A DNA stretch of 64,000 nt from Alphaproteobacteria bacterium (lineage in GTDB: Bacteria; Pseudomonadota; Alphaproteobacteria; Micropepsales; Micropepsaceae): assembly GCA_020852655.1 (NCBI GenBank), contig JADZAI010000044.1:43098-107097 (forward strand), read 5' to 3'. The notes under the pieces are model-generated. The model was given only the letters and a program-made list of their open reading frames with translations, was not told the DNA's origin and searched no databases. The position numbers and the translations under genes are program-made. Position 1 is the first letter of the stretch. Every line of letters starts with the position of its first letter. Below, in pieces: positions 25,634 to 36,826 of the stretch.

Positions 25634-26955
25634 TGCGCGCGCATTTCGAGGCCGTCGCCGCCGAGGTGCAGGCGAACCTGAAGGGCGGTGAGGATTTCCT
25701 CGCCAATTTCCGCGCCGAGGACTCGACCTTCATCCGCTTCAACAAGAGCGCCGTGCGCCAGCCGGGCCAGGTGCGCGAGGCCGAGCTCGCGGTCGACCTC
25801 ATCGACGGCAGGCGCCATGCCGAAAGCTCGATCTCGCTCTCCGGCGAGATCGGTGAGGACCGCAGCCGTATCGCCCGCATGGTATCGGACCTGCGCGGCG
25901 TCCTCGGCGACGTGCCCGAAGATCCGTATCTCCTCGTCAGCGACACCGTGCAGCCGAGCACCCGCCAGATCGGCGAGGCGCCGCCGCCTCCTGACGAGAT
26001 CATCGACGCCGTCATCCAGGCGGGCAGCGGCCGCGACCTCGTCGGCTTCGTCGCCGGCGGTCCCGTCTGGACCGGCTTCGCCAACGGCCGCGGCCAGCGC
26101 AACTGGGACGAAGCCACGAGCTTCAACGCCGACTGGAGCTTCTACGCCGGCGGCGACAAGGCCGTGAAGACCGGCTATGCCGGCTTCGCCTGGGACCGGC
26201 GCGCCTTCGCGCGCATTGCCGCCGATGCCGCCGGGCGGCTCGAAGCGCTCACCCGGCCGCCGCGAACTATTCCGCCCGGCGAATACCGCGCCTTCCTCAC
26301 CCCCGCCGCGCTCAACGAGATCATGGCCATGCTGGTCTGGGGCGGCTTCGGCCTAAACGCCCATCGCACCCGCGCGACCATCTTTCTGCGGATGATCGAG
26401 GGCGGCGCGCGGCTCGACGAACGCGTCACGCTTACCGAAGCGACCGCCGAAGGCGCCGCGCCCTCGTTCCAGCGCGAAGGCTTCGTGAAGCCGCCGTCGG
26501 TGACGCTGATCGACCGCGGTGCCTATCGCGACTGCCTCGTCTCGCCCCGCTCGGCGGCCGAATACGGCGCCGTCACCAACGGCGCCTCGCGCGGCGAAAC
26601 CCCGGCCTCGCTCAGCATGGCGGCAGGCGAACTGCCCGAGGCCGATGGGCTGAAGGCGCTCGGCACCGGCGTCTATGTCTCCAATCTCTGGTATCTCAAC
26701 TTCTCCGACCGCAGCGCCGGCCGCCTCACCGGCATGACGCGCTTCGCCACCTTCTGGGTCGAGAACGGCGAGATCGTCGCCCCGCTCAACGTCATGCGCT
26801 TCGACGACACGATCTACCGCATGCTCGGCACCAGCCTCGAAGCGCTCACGGCGGAGCGCCAGCTCCTGCTCGACCCCGGCACCTATGACGGGCGCAATCT
26901 CGACAGCGTGCACCTGCCCGGCGCCCTCCTGTCCGCCTTGCGATTTACCCTCTAG
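25633..26955 (+). CDS. pmbA: TldE/PmbA-like partner subunit
   Basis: The 440-residue protein belongs to the same fold as TldD but lacks the HExxxH motif, as expected for the TldE (PmbA) half of the heterodimer. Family features are YRAFLTPAALNEIMAMLVWG, the GFVKPPSVTLIDRGAYRD stretch, and the C-terminal GTGVYVSNLWYLNFSDRSAG with ENGEIVAPLNVMRF. It is co-translated with tldD. The partner substrate is not evident, since no precursor peptide gene was seen nearby. Confidence 0.85.
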   Translation: MRAHFEAVAAEVQANLKGGEDFLANFRAEDSTFIRFNKSAVRQPGQVREAELAVDLIDGRRHAESSISLSGEIGEDRSRIARMVSDLRGVLGDVPEDPYLLVSDTVQPSTRQIGEAPPPPDEIIDAVIQAGSGRDLVGFVAGGPVWTGFANGRGQRNWDEATSFNADWSFYAGGDKAVKTGYAGFAWDRRAFARIAADAAGRLEALTRPPRTIPPGEYRAFLTPAALNEIMAMLVWGGFGLNAHRTRATIFLRMIEGGARLDERVTLTEATAEGAAPSFQREGFVKPPSVTLIDRGAYRDCLVSPRSAAEYGAVTNGASRGETPASLSMAAGELPEADGLKALGTGVYVSNLWYLNFSDRSAGRLTGMTRFATFWVENGEIVAPLNVMRFDDTIYRMLGTSLEALTAERQLLLDPGTYDGRNLDSVHLPGALLSALRFTL

Positions 26956-26988
26956 GATGGTGGCCCGCAGCCTAATGGGGGAAACGTC

Positions 26989-27294
26989 GTGATCCGCAAC
27001 ATCATCGTCGGTGCATTCGAAGCGTTCGCCTGGTTCTTCTTCGTCGGCGTCATCGCCTACGGCACCTGGTATGGCTGGAATCTCGCCGACAAGGGTATGC
27101 TCCACGCCGGCATGATCACGGCCGAGCCCTGGCAGGGCGCCATTGCCGGCTTCGTCGGTGGCGTCATCGCCGCGATCGTCGTGACCGGCACCATCTTCAC
27201 GCTGCTCGACATCCGCGCCGGCACCGATCGCATCACCTGGCTCATGGAGCGCGAGCTCCGCAACCGCTACGGCGACGACGGCGACAGCGCCTGA
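26989..27294 (+). CDS. Small two-helix membrane protein, copy 1
   Basis: The 101-residue product uses a GTG start at 26989 with a GGGGGA ribosome site before it. Two membrane helices are predicted, at about 8-30 (AFEAFAWFFFVGVIAYGTWYG) and 50-73 (IAGFVGGVIAAIVVTGTIF). A charged C-terminal tail follows (TWLMERELRNRYGDD). The motif GTIFTLLDIRAGTDRIT is shared with the protein at 27391. No family was recognised. It follows tldE by 33 bp and may be in the same transcript. Confidence 0.75.
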   Translation: MIRNIIVGAFEAFAWFFFVGVIAYGTWYGWNLADKGMLHAGMITAEPWQGAIAGFVGGVIAAIVVTGTIFTLLDIRAGTDRITWLMERELRNRYGDDGDSA

Positions 27295-27390
27295 AGCCTT
27301 CCTGAAATTTTCGTAATACTGTGTCCGCCGTCGCTAAGGGCGTCGGCGGGCCGCGCTAAAGTCCCGCGCCTCACAGTCCGGGGAGAGCCC

Positions 27391-27657
27391 ATGCGTGACT
27401 TCATCATCAATATCTTCGAAGGCCTGGCGTGGCTGGTCTTCCTGCTTGTCATCGCCGGCATGTCCTTCGTCGGCTTCCAGGCGGCGCGCCAGGACCGCAT
27501 CCCGCTCGAACCGTGGGCCGGTGCCGGCGCGGGCTTCCTCGTCGGCCTCGTCGCGGCGACCGTCGTGCTCGGCCTGATCTTCACGCTGCTCGACATGCGC
27601 GCCAGCCTCGACCGGCTCACGCAGATCGCCGAAGACCGCAACCGCGCGCCGCTTTAG
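27391..27657 (+). CDS. Small two-helix membrane protein, copy 2
   Basis: The 88-residue product has the same layout as the protein at 26989: helix 1 at about 10-31 (LAWLVFLLVIAGMSFVGFQ), EPWAGAGAGFLVG leading into helix 2, then GLIFTLLDMRASLDRLT and a short charged tail. It starts at an ATG with GGGGAGAG upstream. The two genes are clearly a tandem duplication. Function is unknown. Its stop lies 1 bp from that of the convergent binding-protein gene. Confidence 0.75.
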   Translation: MRDFIINIFEGLAWLVFLLVIAGMSFVGFQAARQDRIPLEPWAGAGAGFLVGLVAATVVLGLIFTLLDMRASLDRLTQIAEDRNRAPL

Positions 27658-27658
27658 C

Positions 27659-29401
27659 TCAGCCGGCGGGGCAGGCCACGCCGAACCAGGCGCACAGCAG
27701 CCCAAGGAACCAGTCCCACGCGGCGGCCAGCCACCAATACCACGGCCGGTCGCCGCCGCGCCCCGCGTCCGCCGCCGCTGCGGCGGGCGCAGCCTTGCCG
27801 GCCTGGGCGGCGACCCCTGTGTCGCGCCCTTCGATTGACATGAAGCGCGAGCGGTGGACGTTCAGCAGATTGTCCTCCCAGCCCTTCACCCAGATGTGCA
27901 CCAGGTTGCGGCTGACGCCATAGAACACCGGCGTGATCGGCGTGTCGGCCAGCATCAGCGCCTCGGCCTGCTTCATCAGCGCCGCGCGCTTGCCCGCATC
28001 GCGCTCCTGGTCCGAGGCACGGATCAGCCGCTCGTAGTCCTGGCTCGCATATTTCGAGACGTTCATCTCGTCGGCCGACGGCTGCGTCAGGAACAGGAAA
28101 TTCTTCGCGTCGTTGTAGTCGCCGAACCAGTTATTCTCCGACACGTCGTAATCGCCGGCCCGCACCGTATTGTAGTGGATCTTCTTCTCGCTGACGCTGA
28201 CATCCACCTGGATGCCGACCGCCGCCCACATGCCTTGCAGCGCCGCCGCCATGCGCCGCGAATCGGGATCGCCGATATAGCGATACTGGAAGGTCAGCGG
28301 ATGGCCCGGGCCATAGCCCGTCTCGGCGAGCAGGCGCTTCGCTTCCGCGATCCGTTCGGCCATCGGCATCGCCTTGAAATCCGCTATCGGTCCGTCGTCG
28401 TACCCGGCGGTGCCCGGCGGAACGAGCGAATAGGCGGGCTGCTCGCCGGCCCGCAGGATTTCGCTCGCGACCTTCTCGCGGTTGATGGCCAGCGCGATCG
28501 CGCGCCGCACGCGGATATCCTGGAACGCCGGCCGCTTCAGGTTCATCGCGATGTAGCGCACATTCACCAGCGTCGCGACGTGCAGCTCCGCCGCCATGGT
28601 CTTGCGCAGATAGTCGATCTGCTGCGACGGGAAGCCGATATTGAGATCGAGGTCGCCGGTGCGGAAGCGCTTCAGCGCCGCCTCGCTGTCGTCGGTCGGA
28701 TAGAAGACGACCTCGTCGATCTTCACGTTGGCCGCATCGTAGAAGCGCGGATTCTTCTCCAGCGTCACGTGATCGTTCGGCCGCCACGAGGCGAGCGTGA
28801 ACGGCCCGTTGGAGACATAGTTGCCCGGCTTCGACCAGTCGTCGCCCAGCTTCTCGACCACATGCTCCGGCACCGGATAATTGATCTGGTGCATCAGCAA
28901 CTGCGGCAGATAGGGCGCCGGGTGCACCAGCCGCATCTCCAGCGTCCCGGCGTCGATCGCCGTCACGCCCAGCGTCTCCAGCGGCGCCTTGCCGGTGTTC
29001 ACCGCCTCGGCGCCTTCGATGTCGTACATCATCGAGGCGTATTGCGACGCCGTCGCCGGATCGAGCTGGCGGCGGAAGGAATAGACGAAGTCCTGCGCGG
29101 TCACCGGCACGCCGTCGGACCATAGAGCGCCCTTGCGCATCTTGAAGGTCCACACCAGCCCGTCGTCGCTCACGGTCCAGCTTTCGGCGGCGCCCGGGAT
29201 GGGATTGGCCGCCGCATCCTCGGTCGTCAGGCCGAGCATGAGATCGCCGAGGATATTGCTCTCCCAGCTCCCCGTCGACTTGTGCGGATCGAGCGTGTCC
29301 GGGTCGTTCTGGTTTCCGCGATGCAGCGTCACCGCCGCCGCGGCGAAGGTCAGGACCGCCGCCGCGATCAGCGCGACGGCGGACTTGGCGAAGCCGCGCA
29401 T
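27659..29401 (-). CDS. OppA-like oligopeptide-binding protein 1 with Trp/Cys-rich C-terminal tail
   Basis: The 580-residue protein has an N-terminal signal sequence (MRGFAKSAVALIAAAVLTFA) and then the family 5 solute-binding fold, with LHRGNQNDPDTLDPHKSTG, LSDGVPVTAQDFVYSFRR-like text (LWSDGVPVTAQDF) and NGPFTLASWRPNDHV. It would deliver peptides to the Opp permease in the periplasm. After an Ala/Gly-rich linker, the last 29 residues form a hydrophobic, Trp-rich tail (RPWYWWLAAAWDWFLG then LLCAWFGVACPAG) with two cysteines. This tail is nearly identical in the next two proteins and is not part of normal OppA. The start overlaps the previous stop by one base. Confidence 0.9.
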   Translation of the reverse strand: MRGFAKSAVALIAAAVLTFAAAAVTLHRGNQNDPDTLDPHKSTGSWESNILGDLMLGLTTEDAAANPIPGAAESWTVSDDGLVWTFKMRKGALWSDGVPVTAQDFVYSFRRQLDPATASQYASMMYDIEGAEAVNTGKAPLETLGVTAIDAGTLEMRLVHPAPYLPQLLMHQINYPVPEHVVEKLGDDWSKPGNYVSNGPFTLASWRPNDHVTLEKNPRFYDAANVKIDEVVFYPTDDSEAALKRFRTGDLDLNIGFPSQQIDYLRKTMAAELHVATLVNVRYIAMNLKRPAFQDIRVRRAIALAINREKVASEILRAGEQPAYSLVPPGTAGYDDGPIADFKAMPMAERIAEAKRLLAETGYGPGHPLTFQYRYIGDPDSRRMAAALQGMWAAVGIQVDVSVSEKKIHYNTVRAGDYDVSENNWFGDYNDAKNFLFLTQPSADEMNVSKYASQDYERLIRASDQERDAGKRAALMKQAEALMLADTPITPVFYGVSRNLVHIWVKGWEDNLLNVHRSRFMSIEGRDTGVAAQAGKAAPAAAAADAGRGGDRPWYWWLAAAWDWFLGLLCAWFGVACPAG

Positions 29402-31149
29402 CAGACCGCCGGGCAGGCGACGCCGAACCACGAGCAGAGCAGGCCCTTGAGCCATTCCCAGGCCGCGACGAGCCACCAGTACCACGGGCGCTCGCCGCCG
29501 CTGTCCTGGTTCTCGGCCGCTGCGGCGCTCTGGTCGGCGGCCGCCGGCTTCGCGATCGTGCGTGGGCCTTCGATCGACATCCAGCGCGAGCGGTTCACGC
29601 CGCGCATGTTGCCGGTCCAGCCCTTGACGTAGCTGTGCACGAGATATGGGTTGAAGCGGAAGCGCGTCGGCGCAACGCCGTATTCGTCGAGCAAAAGCTG
29701 CTCGGCCTCGCGCATGATCGACGCACGCTTCTTGACGTCGGGCTCCTGCCGCTCCTGGCGCATCAGCTCGTCATAGCGCGGGTTCGAATAGCCGCCATAG
29801 TTGAAGCCGGCATTGTTCGTTTCGAACATGAACAGGAACGTCTCGGGGTCGTTGTAGTCGCCGACCCACGCCGCCGAGGCCACGTCGAAATTATAGGTCT
29901 GGAGATGCTGGTTGTAGTGGGTCGCGGGCTCGCTGCCTTCGATCTCCGCCTCCACGCCGACCGTCTTCCACATCGCCTGAACCGCCGCCGAGGCGCGGCG
30001 CGAGTCGGGATCGGTCGTGGTGTTGTAGGTGAACTTGAGCGGATTGTCGGGCCCGAACCCGGCCTCCTTCAGAAGTTCCTTCGCGCGCTCGTTCCGCTCG
30101 TGCTGGGTCTGGATCCGGCAGTCGGGCGACACCGCGCCCCGCTCATAGTTGGCGGTCTCCGGCGGCACGAGCGCGCAGGCGACCGGCTCGCCGAGCTGGT
30201 AGATGTTTTCGGTGATGACCTTGCGGTCGATCGCGAGCGACAGCGCCATGCGGACACGAATGTCGTCGAACGGCTTCCGCCGCCGGTTGAAGATCAGATA
30301 GCCGGTCGCGAGATACGGCGCTGCTTTCACCTCGTCGCCGAGCTGTGCCTTCAGCGCCTTGTACTGGTTGTTCGGGAACGAGTCGTACAGGTCGTACTCG
30401 CCCGCGCGGAAGCTCTTCACGCCCGCCGCGAAATTGTTGTTCGGGATCCAGTTGACCGTGTCGATCTGGACATGCGCCGCGTCGTAATAGGTCGGACTCT
30501 TCCCAAGCCGCACATACTCGTTCACCCGCCATTCGACGAGCTTGTAAGGGCCGTTCGAGACGAAGTTACTCGCCTTGATCCAGTCTGCGCCGAACTTTTC
30601 GATCTGCCAGCGCGGCACAGGAAAGGTGGCTTGGTGCGCGGTGATGCCGTCGAGATAGGGAGCCGGATGCTCCAGCGTCACGACGAAGGTCTTGGGATCG
30701 GGCGCCGCGATGCCGAGCTGCTCGAGCGGCAGCTCGCCCTTGTTCACGCGCTCGGCGTTCTTCACCACATACAGGATCGACGCATATTGCGCGGCGGTCT
30801 TGGGGTCCATCAGCCGGCGCCACGAATAGACGAAGTCGTCGGCCGTCACCGGCGTTCCGTCCGACCACAAGGCGTTGGGACGGATATGGAAGGTCCAGGT
30901 CCGACCGTCCGCGGAGATGTCCCAGCTTTCGGCAGCCGCGGGGACGATCTTGCCGTCGACGTCTTCGGTCGTCAGGCCCTCCAGCATGTCGCCCACGATG
31001 TTGTTCTCCCAGGTGCCCTGCGTGTTTGCAGGGTCGAGCGAGAACGGCTCGCCGCCAGCATTGCCGCGATTGAGCACGACTTCGGCGGATACGGGCATGG
31101 CGGCGAGGAAGGCGGCGGCCAGGAAGGCAAGAAGAGCGCGGAAGGCCAT
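29401..31149 (-). CDS. OppA-like oligopeptide-binding protein 2 with Trp/Cys-rich C-terminal tail
   Basis: The 582-residue protein has a signal peptide ending AAMPVSA and the same binding fold (VLNRGNAGGEPFSLDPANTQ, LWSDGTPVTADDFVYSWRRL, NGPYKLVEWRVNEYV). The ATG at 31149 is preferred because GAGG lies nine bases before it; an ATG three codons earlier is possible. The C-terminal tail reads RPWYWWLVAAWEWLKG then LLCSWFGVACPAV, after a linker rich in Ala and Glu. It is the middle one of three paralogues in the locus and is co-translated with binding protein 1. Confidence 0.9.
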   Translation of the reverse strand: MAFRALLAFLAAAFLAAMPVSAEVVLNRGNAGGEPFSLDPANTQGTWENNIVGDMLEGLTTEDVDGKIVPAAAESWDISADGRTWTFHIRPNALWSDGTPVTADDFVYSWRRLMDPKTAAQYASILYVVKNAERVNKGELPLEQLGIAAPDPKTFVVTLEHPAPYLDGITAHQATFPVPRWQIEKFGADWIKASNFVSNGPYKLVEWRVNEYVRLGKSPTYYDAAHVQIDTVNWIPNNNFAAGVKSFRAGEYDLYDSFPNNQYKALKAQLGDEVKAAPYLATGYLIFNRRRKPFDDIRVRMALSLAIDRKVITENIYQLGEPVACALVPPETANYERGAVSPDCRIQTQHERNERAKELLKEAGFGPDNPLKFTYNTTTDPDSRRASAAVQAMWKTVGVEAEIEGSEPATHYNQHLQTYNFDVASAAWVGDYNDPETFLFMFETNNAGFNYGGYSNPRYDELMRQERQEPDVKKRASIMREAEQLLLDEYGVAPTRFRFNPYLVHSYVKGWTGNMRGVNRSRWMSIEGPRTIAKPAAADQSAAAAENQDSGGERPWYWWLVAAWEWLKGLLCSWFGVACPAV

Positions 31150-31280
31150 CAAGGGCATCCTCAGGTCATCTCAGATATTGCGGGCTGCATAGCACGGCGC
31201 CAGCCGGTCGGTCACAAACTGCATCGCCGATACGCGCTTTGTGATCGATCCGGCGCCGGAAAGCCGCGCTTTTCTCTGTA

Positions 31281-33050
31281 TCAGGCCGCCGGGCAGGCGA
31301 CGCCGAACCAGGCGCAGAGCAGGCCCGTCAGCCACTCCCACGCGGCGACCAGCCACCAATACCACGGCCGCTCGCCGCCCGTGTCGCCCGCCTCCGCCGA
31401 GGCCGAGCGCTCGCCCTTGGCCTTTTCGGCCTTCGCCTGGACCCGGGCGCCCTGGTCGATCGTCATCCAGCGTGTGCGGTGGTTGTTGGTGAGCGCATCC
31501 GCCCAGCCCGACACATAGGGCCGCACCAGATTGCGCGTCACGGCGTTGTAGATCGGCACCATCGGCGCGTCGTCGAGCATGATCTGCTCGGCCCGGCTGA
31601 GGATTTCGCCGCGCTTTGTCGCATCCGGCTCGTTGTCGCCGTCGATGTTGAGCTGGTCGTATTCGGCGTTGGAGTATTTGGAGTAGTTCATCTCGTCCGC
31701 CGCGGTCTTGGCGAGATAGAGATAGGACGAGGCATCCGGAAAGTCGGCGATCCAGCCCGCCAGCGCGACCTCGAAATTCTGCGAGCGCAGATTGGCATAG
31801 ACGATCTTCGTCTCCGATCCCGCCGGCCGCATGTCGACGCCGATCGCCTTCCACATGGATTGCAGCGCCGCCGCGGTGCGCTTCGAATCCGTCGCCTGCA
31901 TGTGCATGAACTCGAAGGTCAGCGGATTGCCGGGGCCGTAGCCGGCCTCCGCCAGCAGCCGCCGCGCTTCGGCCAGCCGCTCCGGCATCTTCATGTCCGC
32001 ATATCTCAGCTTCGCGGTGTGCGGATAGTTCGGCACGTTCGGCTGCACGAAGGTGTAGGCGGGCGTCTCGCCGCCGCGCAGGATGACGTCGGTGATCTTT
32101 TCGCGGTCGATCGCGAGGCCCAGCGCCGTGCGGATGCGCACGTCCTTCCACGGGTCGCGCGTCAGGTTGAACGTGATGTACCAGTTGGCGATATACGGCG
32201 CGATGTGCACGCTCTCCGGCATCGAGCGCCGCAGCTCGTCCAGCAACTGGCCCGGTATGCCCTGCGAGATGTCGAACTCGCCGGCCCGGAAACGCTTCAC
32301 GTTCGCGATCAGGTCTTCCTGCGAATAATAATAGACCTCGTCGATCTTCACGTTCGCGGCATCGAAGAATTTCGGATTCTTCTTCGCATGCACGAACTCG
32401 TTGGGGCGCCACTCCACAAGCGTGTAGGCGCCGTTCGAAACGAAGTTGCCGGGCTTCGTCCAGTCGCTGCCGAACTTCTGCACGGCATGCTTCGGCACCG
32501 GATAGAAGGAATAGTGCATCAGCAGGCTCGGCAGATACGAAGCCGGGTGCCGCAGCTTCAGTTCCAGCGTCTTGGCATCGATCGCCCGCGCGCCGATCTG
32601 GTCGGGCCGCACTTCACCCTTCAGGACCTCGAGCGCATTGACGATCACGTCCTGCGACATCGAGGCGTATTGCGACATCGTCTCTGGGCTGTTCAGCCGT
32701 TGCAGCGCGAAGACGAAGTCATCCGCCGTCACCGGCACGCCGTCCGACCAAGTGGCATCCGGACGCAGCTTGAACGTCCATGTCTTTCCGTCCTCGGAGA
32801 TTTCGTACGACTCGGCCATGCCGTAGACCGGATGGCCGTCCGGGTCTTCGGTCATCAGCCCCATGAAGAGGTCGCCGATGATGTTGTTTTCCCACTGGCC
32901 CGTCGCCTTCTGGGGGTCGAGCGTATCGGGCTCGGCGCCGTTGCCGCGATGCAGGACGACGGGTTCGGCGAAGGCGGGCAGGGCGGCGGGCGGCAGGGCG
33001 GCGGCGAACATCACCGTCGCAGCCGCCGCGAGTATCCTGAGCAGGCGCAT
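31281..33050 (-). CDS. OppA-like oligopeptide-binding protein 3 with Trp/Cys-rich C-terminal tail
   Basis: The 589-residue protein starts at the ATG at 33050 with GAGG before it and has a signal peptide (MRLLRILAAAATVMFAAALP, then PAFAEP). The binding fold is seen in VLHRGNGAEPDTLDPQKATG, TWSDGVPVTADDFVFALQRL and NGAYTLVEWRPNEFV. The tail is RPWYWWLVAAWEWLTG then LLCAWFGVACPAA. It differs from copies 1 and 2 in the ligand-contact half, so the three may take different peptides. It is first in the three-gene group, after a 225-bp region shared with the divergent gene at 33276. Confidence 0.9.
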   Translation of the reverse strand: MRLLRILAAAATVMFAAALPPAALPAFAEPVVLHRGNGAEPDTLDPQKATGQWENNIIGDLFMGLMTEDPDGHPVYGMAESYEISEDGKTWTFKLRPDATWSDGVPVTADDFVFALQRLNSPETMSQYASMSQDVIVNALEVLKGEVRPDQIGARAIDAKTLELKLRHPASYLPSLLMHYSFYPVPKHAVQKFGSDWTKPGNFVSNGAYTLVEWRPNEFVHAKKNPKFFDAANVKIDEVYYYSQEDLIANVKRFRAGEFDISQGIPGQLLDELRRSMPESVHIAPYIANWYITFNLTRDPWKDVRIRTALGLAIDREKITDVILRGGETPAYTFVQPNVPNYPHTAKLRYADMKMPERLAEARRLLAEAGYGPGNPLTFEFMHMQATDSKRTAAALQSMWKAIGVDMRPAGSETKIVYANLRSQNFEVALAGWIADFPDASSYLYLAKTAADEMNYSKYSNAEYDQLNIDGDNEPDATKRGEILSRAEQIMLDDAPMVPIYNAVTRNLVRPYVSGWADALTNNHRTRWMTIDQGARVQAKAEKAKGERSASAEAGDTGGERPWYWWLVAAWEWLTGLLCAWFGVACPAA

Positions 33051-33275
33051 GAGGCAGTCCTCTGGGCGGGGCACGGACCCGCGCGTTTCGGGAGCGGGCC
33101 GCATGGGCCCGCCGGTCTGCCCTTGTCTCAGCCGGTCATGACGCTCGGGTCAAGGGCAGGCCGGCCCCCCGCCTCAATTCCGGCATAGTGCGGCGCGATA
33201 GGAGCGCCGGACCGCGCTTGTCCGCGCCCTCCCCGGGCAGTATTTCCGGCGCAGCCCTGCACGAAGGAACCCGCA

Positions 33276-33827
33276 ATGGTCCGAGTCTTCGCCGCACTTC
33301 TCCTGGCCGCCGCCGGTTTGGGCCTCGCCCGGGCCAGCGATGTCAGCGACACGCTGGACGACATCGCGAAATGCTCCGCGATCGCGGACAACGCCCAGCG
33401 TCTCGCCTGCTACGACGCCGCCGCACCCAAGGTCCGCGCGGCGCTCAACGTCGAAACCAAGGAAGACGGCGTCACGCTCTTCGGCCTCGACATCTTCGGC
33501 GGCGAGGATGCGGCGGGCAGCGGCGAGGCGACCCGGCCGGAGGATTTCGGCAAGCAGGACCTCCCGCCGCCGGTCGAGACCGTCCAGCAAGGCGGCGTCA
33601 TCACCGAGATCACGATCGCGCTGGCCGACGCCGGCGTCAGCAAGGCGGGCCGCGAGATCTACGTGCTCGAAAACGGCCAGGTCTGGCGCCAGAAGGAAGC
33701 CGCCGACCTCAAGCTGCCGCGCAAGGCGGCCGGCGTCCGGGTGAAAATCCGCCAGGGCGCGCTCGGCGCCTATTATCTCAGCAAGGAAGGCACTAACAAA
33801 TCGGTGCCCGTCGAACGCATCAAGTAG
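33276..33827 (+). CDS. Periplasmic protein with C-x9-RLxCYD motif
   Basis: The 183-residue protein has a signal peptide ending near LGLARAS. Residues about 31-46 read AKCSAIADNAQRLACYDAAA. This pair of cysteines with RLxCYD is seen at the N-terminus of several exported proteins, including the VasI/TagO group, but the rest of this protein does not resemble VasI. A C-terminal part with GAYYLSKEGTNKSVPVERIK may be a small beta domain. It is inserted on the opposite strand between the binding-protein and permease genes. Function unknown. Confidence 0.75.
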   Translation: MVRVFAALLLAAAGLGLARASDVSDTLDDIAKCSAIADNAQRLACYDAAAPKVRAALNVETKEDGVTLFGLDIFGGEDAAGSGEATRPEDFGKQDLPPPVETVQQGGVITEITIALADAGVSKAGREIYVLENGQVWRQKEAADLKLPRKAAGVRVKIRQGALGAYYLSKEGTNKSVPVERIK

Positions 33828-33845
33828 TCGTCCGACGAAGCGCGC

Positions 33846-35662
<1,817 letters not shown>

Positions 35663-35663
<1 letters not shown>

Positions 35664-36826
35664 CAGCGATCCTTCGGGTCCAGCGCGTCGCGCAGACCGT
35701 CACCGATGAAGTTGAAGCAGAACAGCGTCACGGCCATCATCAGCGCGGGGAAGATCAGCAGCCAGGGCTTGGTCTCCATCTCGTTCGCGCCGTCCGAGAT
35801 CAGCACGCCCCACGAGGTCATCGGCTCCTGCACGCCGAGGCCGAGGAACGAGAGGAAGCTCTCGGCCAGCATGGTCGACGGAATGGTCAGCGTGACGAAC
35901 ACGATGACCGGCCCGATCACGTTCGGGATGACGTGGCGGCGGATGATCTTGGCGTTGGAAACCCCGGCGGCAACCGCCGCCTCGACATATTCCTTGCGCT
36001 TGATCGACAGCGTCTGCCCGCGGACGATGCGCGCCATGGTCAGCCACTCGACGGCACCGATGGCGGCGAAGACCAGGATGAACCGGTTGAACGGGTCCTT
36101 GAAGAAGGGGATGTCCGCCGTCACCGTCATCAGGATGATGACGAAGAAGATGAAGGGCAGGGCGTACATGATGTCGACGAAGCGCATCATGAAGGCATCG
36201 ACCCGCCCGCCGGCATAGCCCGCCGTCGCGCCGTACATCACGCCGATCATGAGCGCGACGAAGCTCGCGACGACGCCGACCGAAAGCGAAACCCGCGCGC
36301 CGTAGAGCGTGCGGACCCACAGATCGCGGCCGATCGCGTCGGTGCCCAGCACATGAGTGAAATCGTCCTGCTGCGGCGCGCGCGCGCAGTTGATCTCCGG
36401 CGGCGCGGTCGCGCTGTTGCCGGCGCTGCAATACAGCTCGAAGTCCGATTTCGCCTGTTCGTACGAGGCGATGATGCCCAGCCCGCACTGCACCCGTTCG
36501 GGATATTCGTCGTTATACTGCTGATACGCCTTGTAGGCGGCGCTGTCGGGGTCCGCGCCCTCCGGCGGATTCAGCTTGCTCATGTCGATCATGCTGGAGG
36601 GGTAGCAGCCGACCTGATTGTAATCCTGGGTGTCGTAGCGGTGGATCGACAGATAGGGCGCGAAGAGCGCGAGCAGGATGATGATCGACAGCACGATCAT
36701 CGACACCACCGTCGCCTTGTTGCGGAACAGGCGCCGCCGGGCGTCCTGCCACAGGCTGCGGCCCTTGACGGTCTCGGCCGCCTTCATCGCCTCTTCGCGG
36801 CCGCTCTGGCTCATGGGAATTGCCAT
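35663..36826 (-). CDS. oppC: Oligopeptide ABC transporter permease OppC with enlarged periplasmic loop
   Basis: The 387-residue permease starts at the ATG at 36826, which overlaps the oppB stop by one base. It has six membrane helices, the GTDAIGRD motif and the EAA loop (EYVEAAVAAGVSNAKIIRRH). The segment between helix 1 (about 42-63) and GTDAIGRD is about 105 residues, against roughly 40 in E. coli OppC. It carries four cysteines, in VGCYP, VQCGL, LYCSA and INCAR. This insert would face the periplasm and could contact the tailed binding proteins. Confidence 0.9.

Noticed and set aside
33276..33827. Assignment of the exported protein to the type VI VasI/TagO family
   Set aside because: Only the N-terminal C...RLxCYD motif matches, and this motif occurs in other exported proteins. 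The remainder does not fit, so it is not counted as a type VI gene.
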